Assembly (NCBI GenBank): GCA_036897625.1
Contig: JAYMTA010000709.1
Coordinates: 1-25,001 of the forward strand
Reading direction: 5' to 3'
Source: Pelargonium cotyledonis
Taxonomy: Eukaryota > Streptophyta > Magnoliopsida > Geraniales > Geraniaceae
DNA length: 25,001 bases
A program made the position numbers and the translations under genes. Below, piece after piece: positions 21,437 through 25,001 of this stretch (positions are counted from its first letter, which is position 1; every line of letters begins with the position of its first letter). The notes beneath the pieces are model-generated. The model was not told the DNA's origin and ran no database searches. It saw only the letters and a program-made list of their open reading frames with translations.

Positions 21437-21504
21437 AAAGTAAGCTTTTATAGCAGTTTAGCTTTAACTAAAAGTAAGCTTTTATAGCAGTTTAGCTTTA
21501 ACTA
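21437..21504. repeat. Perfect 34-bp tandem duplication
   Basis: Copies at 21437-21470 and 21471-21504 are identical, beginning AAAGTAAGCTTTTATAGCAG. Identity in an otherwise decayed block suggests a recent local duplication. Confidence 0.95.
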
Positions 21505-21516
21505 AAATTCCACGAG

Positions 21517-21551
21517 GATCCATAACGGTTGCACTACTTATGTATGGTTCA
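21517..21551 (+). ncRNA. Group II intron domain V-like remnant
   Basis: The 35-nt segment starts GATCCATA and ends TTATGTATGGTTCA. It has the same length and layout as plant organellar domain V (GAGCCGTA ... ACGTACGGTTCT), with 14 nt, a 4-nt loop and 17 nt. By eye about 20 of 35 positions match, and many differences in the 3' arm are transitions. CCATA pairs with TATGG at the base. The catalytic AGC triad reads ATC, so it could not be active. Immediately downstream (21561-21590) CCTAACCCT and GGGGTTGG pair with one bulge, where domain VI would lie. Resemblance is by recall, not alignment. Confidence 0.35.
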
Positions 21552-22135
21552 AAAGCTTTCCCTAACCCTCTTAACTAAGGAAGGGGTTGGAGAACTTATT
21601 CAGCCCTTTTTGTATATACACTTGACCGGAATTTATTTACACAAATAACAGATAAATTACTTCTTTGTGAGTCAGTCCATTATTTTTTTAACCTTTTTGC
21701 TTTCCAATTATTAGACCCCCTAATTACAGCTAGTTTCATAAAATAGTCAATAGCTAGCTCAATTTAAACTTGAATTAGATATACTTAAAATATTAAACAG
21801 AGCCCTCTTGCTCTTGATCCCCTACTATATTACTATTCAGCGCACTCTGTTAGTTCCGCAAAGAAAGGAACTAAAGTCTACTAAGGGTAACCTTTTCAAA
21901 CGAATACCTAAGAAATAGAAAGCATTCTAGCCGTCCTTTCAGAGTGGAGAGTCCTATAGTATTATCTATAAGGACTGCTTTATAGGGCTAAAATTAGAGT
22001 CCTGAGTTTCTGAACTAGGTGTTGAATTAAAGTAAAAATTATCTTCCGCAATTTAAATTCTATATCTTTTAAAAGGACTCTCTTATGCACTTTTATAGGT
22101 ATTTAGTATTACTGACTACCTCTTGTAAAGCTGGG

Positions 22136-22811
22136 GTTGAACCCTAATCTAATCCGTCCATTAACCTTTGAGGCTGCGGGGCTCCCCCCGTTTCTCGTAC
22201 GAGTAGAGAATATCTTTGAAATTCCCAGCGCAGAGCCACAAGAGAGAATATCTCATTGCCAGAAAACGGATAGTGTCCCAAGACTCCTCACGCCGTCCTC
22301 TATCTGGGATGCCATAGTATCCTGTAAATCTTCACCAATCTCCACCATCCCCAATGGATCGAAGAAACCTCCACATCTATGAACGATCTCGTCCCCCCTA
22401 TCAACCGAACTAAACCTATCTCCTTCCAAAACAGCGCCAGACTCCCGCTACGTCCAACCGCATCAATGGCATAACAACCGGCCATCCCAAGTACCCCCCC
22501 GAGTCCTCTCCAACTAACTTCGCACCTGCTTCGTCTCCATGATGAAGACCAGCCCTGGTTTCCACGTCCGTACCAAATCCATCAACACACTTAGGGTTTG
22601 GTCATTCCCTACCCCTCTGCAATTCCACACCAATATTCTCATCGTACGATCATCTGTAACTGACTACCCCAGACGACTGCTGCCCCTGATCTGATTAACC
22701 TTCCCACCGAAGCTCCCTGAATCTGCTACCGCCAACACAAAACTGAAACCCTAGTTGCCACACAGGCAAATCACGCCGCCGGCGGAAGAGATGTTTTTTT
22801 GGTTAATGCAC
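22136..22811 (-). mobile_element. L1-type LINE, 5' segment: start of ORF2 endonuclease
   Basis: On the minus strand ORF2 starts at 22642 with MRILVWNCRGVGNDQT and VFIMETK (the Asn and Glu of the AP-endonuclease active site). It continues with the segment ending SIHWGWWRLVKIYRILW (about 22310-22370), then SWDTIRFLAMRYSLLWLCAG and NFKDIL (about 22190-22265), and ends near RLMDGLD (about 22140). Where the family has GDFN, this copy has GNFK, so the catalytic Asp is lost. About 170 bp upstream of the ATG belong to the element. No ORF1 (gag-like zinc knuckle) is present, so the copy is 5'-truncated just before ORF2. The right target duplication begins at 22812. Confidence 0.9.
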
Positions 22812-22828
22812 ATGACCATTGTCTCTAG
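22812..22828. repeat. Target-site duplication of the LINE, right copy
   Basis: ATGACCATTGTCTCTAG, partner of 14983-14999 (16/17). It shows that the 3' segment, the AT-rich block and the 5' segment form one insertion. Confidence 0.9.
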
Positions 22829-23189
22829 TTTGAAATAATATATAATTCAAAATTAAATAAGAATAATATTCATTCCGCTTAATAAATTTTTAGAAATTTA
22901 GTCTAATTAGCGAAAATATTATATGAAAATGTTAAAAAAAATTAATAATTTTATGCTTCAATATTTGAAGTTGGAAATTATTTTATTTTAAGTTATAAAT
23001 CATTATATTTATACACGAATTTAAATTTTTAAATAAATTTTCTTGATCTAATGGAATAAATTATTCATATTGGAATCCAAATATGTTTTTCTTAATAAAC
23101 ACATAATTATGGTTCTCTTAAGAAAATATTAATTTAGTTTGTTTTTAACTAAAACATGACTAACTTTTTTCAAATTTATCCTTAACCAT
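22829..23189. other. AT-rich intergenic stretch, nothing firm
   Basis: Very AT-rich, no feature recognised. It was contiguous with the 30-bp array before the LINE inserted. Confidence 0.5.
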
Positions 23190-23385
23190 TTTGATACACC
23201 TGTTTGACTCGGGTAAAAGCAAACACTTTAGGATGTCTTGTCTTTTTGCCCACGTATGGTATGGAATTTTCCTAAGTGTCAAATTGTCTGAGTTCTATGG
23301 TCGTCCACTCAAGCTTGGTTGTCTGCCGACCAAATCTGTTGGGATGTCCGTCAACTTCTCACATGCTATGACAAACACACCAAAG

Positions 23386-23421
23386 AACGATGATCCTGGG
23401 TAGTGGTTACAGGACGACGTT
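23386..23421 (-). other. Hairpin of module D
   Basis: On the plus strand AACGATGATCCTG pairs with CAGGACGACGTT (one bulge and mismatch region) around a loop of about 11 nt. It sits at the same place relative to the GAGATC motif as the hairpins of A and B, with unrelated sequence. Confidence 0.5.
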
Positions 23422-23778
23422 TTAGACTTGAGAATGAGATCTCGGTCGGTAAACCATGAAGCTCATAAAGAAAATTTTAGAGAGAGAAAACTAGAGAGAA
23501 AAAGTGAATATGAGATTGTTTGGTTCACCTTTTTCTTGGTTGAAGAGGTATTTATACTAACCTCAAACAAAGAGCCACATGTCATTGCACGATTTGTCAG
23601 AATAAGAGTGGACCCTACTTGAGTGGCTTGGAGCCTTAACAAGTTGGCGCGTTGTGCGCTTGTCGAGCGAGGGTGACCACTTCCAACGTCCATGGGCCGG
23701 GAGCGTACGACGAAGGCTTTTGAGCCTTGAGGTTCGGGCGTGCCGCCCCCAAGGGCACTAGGCATGACCAATAGTTCT

Positions 23779-24020
23779 CGTACAACCCTTATACTCAAGA
23801 GTTTACGAGACACCCCAAGGAGCATGTACCATGTGTGGTAGCATCCTAAAGTTCCAAGTCTTATGAACTTCGTCTTCATCTACGAACACGACGTGAAAGG
23901 GTGTCGGGCAAGTCGATGTGCTTCCGTATGATCCTTATGCTCGAGAGCGTACGGTAAAAACCTTAGAAGCCTCTACCACATGGGATAGTATCATAAAGGT
24001 TTGAGACTTGTGAGATATTG
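23779..24020. repeat. Two diverged copies of a 146-bp-spaced repeat
   Basis: CGTACAACCCTTATACTCAA (from 23779) and CGTATGATCCTTATGCTCGA (from 23925) head two copies. Both continue through GTAGCATCCTAAAG / ATAGTATCATAAAG-like words to a CTTRTGA end. Confidence 0.65.
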
Positions 24021-24037
24021 TTGGTTATCTTAGGCAC

Positions 24038-24400
24038 GACCATTGGCAAAGGGTACGTGCAATGGCTTTGGGCATCATCGGGCAACCTTGGGTGTCGCCG
24101 AGAGCTTCAAAGGTGACCATTGGTGTTGGGCATGCGCAATGGACTTGGGCTCTGCCAAGCGATGTTGTATGTCATTGACGGCTTCGAGGGAGACCACTGG
24201 CGCTTAGCATGCACCATACTTTTGGACAACGACGGGCGGTGTTGGTTGTCGACCATTATCACTTGGCATGCGCAATGGATTTGGGTTTCGATGGGCGAGG
24301 TTGGGTGTCGACGATGGCTTCAGTGTCGACCATTGGCGCTTGGCACTCGCAATGACTTTTGGCGACGATGGGAAATCTTGGGTGTAGTTGTGAAGGTCCA
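24038..24400. repeat. 77-bp tandem repeat, five units
   Basis: Units beginning GACCATTGGCGCTTGGCATG start at 24038, 24115, 24192, 24251 and 24328, giving spacings of 77, 77, 59 and 77 (one unit is 18 bp short). Shared words include GCGCAATGGA and GGTTGGGTGTCG. Open frames on both strands here follow from the repeat and are not genes. Confidence 0.85.
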
Positions 24401-24543
24401 AAGAGTCGGAGCACTTTCATAGTGGTTTGAATGGTCATTTGGGATAATGACATGTTGGTGAAGGTCTTTGGCACTTCCCAGTTGATCAAATACTTCGTCG
24501 GATCGAAGAAACGAACAAAACAATGTTGGGGGCAGACATGTAT

Positions 24544-24870
24544 CATGACATAGATGTGGCTATCACGACAAGGCATGGATAACAAGCCTCTTTTGGTCAT
24601 TCGGATGGACGTGGGTAAGATGGCATCCTATGTCGCGACAACGGATTAGTTGTCGCGATAGCTGTTGCACTAGTGCTTGTCTTCTTGGTTTCCTCGATTA
24701 CCTAGATAAACGGACGGTCGAATGGATATTGGACAACGTCCATTTTCATGACACAGATATGGTTGTCACGGCATAAGTTGGCTTGCAGACATCCCTTATT
24801 TCTTAGGTGGATAGGCGAATGGATGGATTGGTTGTACACACTTTGTCGCGGTATCAAGAATGGCTATCAC
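24544..24870. repeat. 204-bp-spaced repeat with TGTCGCGACA motifs
   Basis: CATGACATAGATGTGG (24544) recurs as CATGACACAGATATGG (24747), each followed by a (T/A)TCACG(A/G)CA word. Related CGCG/CACG words recur at about 24551, 24631, 24651, 24766, 24843 and 24862. Confidence 0.55.
24631..24660. other. Perfect-looking hairpin with palindromic arms
   Basis: TGTCGCGACAAC (24631-24642) pairs with GTTGTCGCGATA (24649-24660) at 11 of 12 positions around a 6-nt loop. The left arm contains TGTCGCGACA, itself a perfect 10-bp palindrome. Confidence 0.8.
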
Positions 24871-25001
24871 GAATGCAAGGTTTTAGAGAGAAGAATAGCG
24901 GAAGCATGCACGTATATATAACAAAAAATTTCCATAAAACCTTCCAAGGATCCATCTAAGATGAATCTAACCGGTGTTTAGATTGTTTACCTTTGTGTGT
25001 T

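Larger units (their letters stand above)
18513..22135. other. AT-rich insertion splitting the LINE, possibly organelle-derived
   Basis: The LINE endonuclease reads up to about 18510 on one side and resumes at about 22138 on the other, so about 3.6 kb was inserted (or joined) here. This block is much more AT-rich than the LINE, has no long open frames, no terminal inverted repeats and no target duplication that I can find. About a dozen endonuclease codons are not accounted for at the junction, suggesting a small deletion. A 35-nt segment at 21517-21551 resembles group II intron domain V, and a domain VI-like hairpin follows. A VDDLLLY reverse-transcriptase-like string occurs upstream at about 20966-20986. 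Together these hint at a mitochondrial group II intron region captured by end-joining repair (a NUMT). Alternatives are an unrecognised decayed element or an assembly join. No mitochondrial exon is recognised. Confidence 0.4.
23190..24950 (-). mobile_element. LTR-like promoter block, module D, with long upstream tandem repeats
   Basis: Minus strand: TATA box TATAAATA (23556-23549), 113 bp later GAGATCTCATTCT (23443-23431), then a hairpin (23421-23386), and further down ACCCGAGTCAAAC (about 23213-23201), a word also found downstream of the module B hairpin. The upstream region (23650-24950) is filled with tandem repeats of about 77, 146 and 204 bp. The order matches modules A-C although the overall sequence differs, suggesting a related or convergently built family. 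No pol sequence is visible and the right end may lie beyond the window. Interpreted as a solo or truncated LTR fossil. Confidence 0.4.

Noticed and set aside
18505-22140. Helitron or LTR element as the source of the AT-rich block
   Set aside because: No TC/CTRR ends at an A-T target, no terminal direct repeats and no domain order of those families found.
22130-22150. tRNA T-arm (GGGGTTGAACCC) at the edge of the AT-rich block
   Set aside because: Loop size is wrong for a T arm and no other tRNA arms surround it; part of the segment belongs to the LINE.
24120-24600. Overlapping open frames of up to 113 residues on both strands
   Set aside because: They run through 77-bp tandem repeats and give no recognisable domain; openness follows from repeat composition.
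1-25001. CRISPR array, operons or bacterial-type genes
   Set aside because: No regular repeat-spacer structure and no bacterial gene organisation; content is typical of a plant nuclear genome.

Overview
The window looks like nuclear DNA of a flowering plant, probably a eudicot. It is AT-rich, has one recognisable host gene, and otherwise holds nested transposable elements of typical plant families (L1-type LINEs with an RNase H tail, Ty1/copia, hAT-like, CACTA-like, tRNA-derived SINEs, LTR-type promoters). I see no second intact host gene.

Layout. 1-880 is a Ty1/copia pol fossil on the minus strand, running off the left edge. 916-2734 is a hAT-like element bounded by an 8-bp duplication; it contains a tRNA-like SINE head, an LTR-like promoter block (module A) and a degenerate CAAGACC array. 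2743-6240 is mostly featureless AT-rich DNA with a 91-bp SINE in a clear 16-bp target duplication (3703-3825) and a CACTA-like terminus (about 4400-4534). 6279-6554 (minus) is the one clear gene: a single-exon MINI ZINC FINGER protein, with candidate TATA boxes and a telo-box upstream (6610-6771). 7281-7445 is another SINE-like unit. 7556-9103 (minus) is a 5'-truncated LINE. 10300-10920 is an old tandem array of about 110-bp units.

11060-12180, 13800-14640 (minus) and 23190-24950 (minus) are three more LTR-like blocks (C, B and D). All four blocks have a TATA box, then 113-197 bp further on a GAGATC..ATTCTC-type motif. In A, B and D a hairpin follows that motif. B, C and D each carry a different tandem array upstream of the TATA box. 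12723-13178 is a small hAT-like MITE.

The largest structure runs from 14983 to 22828: an L1-type LINE on the minus strand with a 13-nt poly(A) tail and a 17-bp target duplication (16/17), inserted at the end of a 30-bp tandem array. It is split by a roughly 3.6-kb AT-rich block (about 18513-22135) with no TIRs or obvious target duplication. That block contains a 35-nt segment resembling a decayed group II intron domain V, followed by a domain VI-like hairpin. My best reading is an organelle-derived, probably mitochondrial, fragment captured inside the LINE, held at moderate-to-low confidence.

Only the zinc-finger gene is likely to have a host function. The rest records successive insertions: 30-bp array, then LINE, then the AT-rich block.
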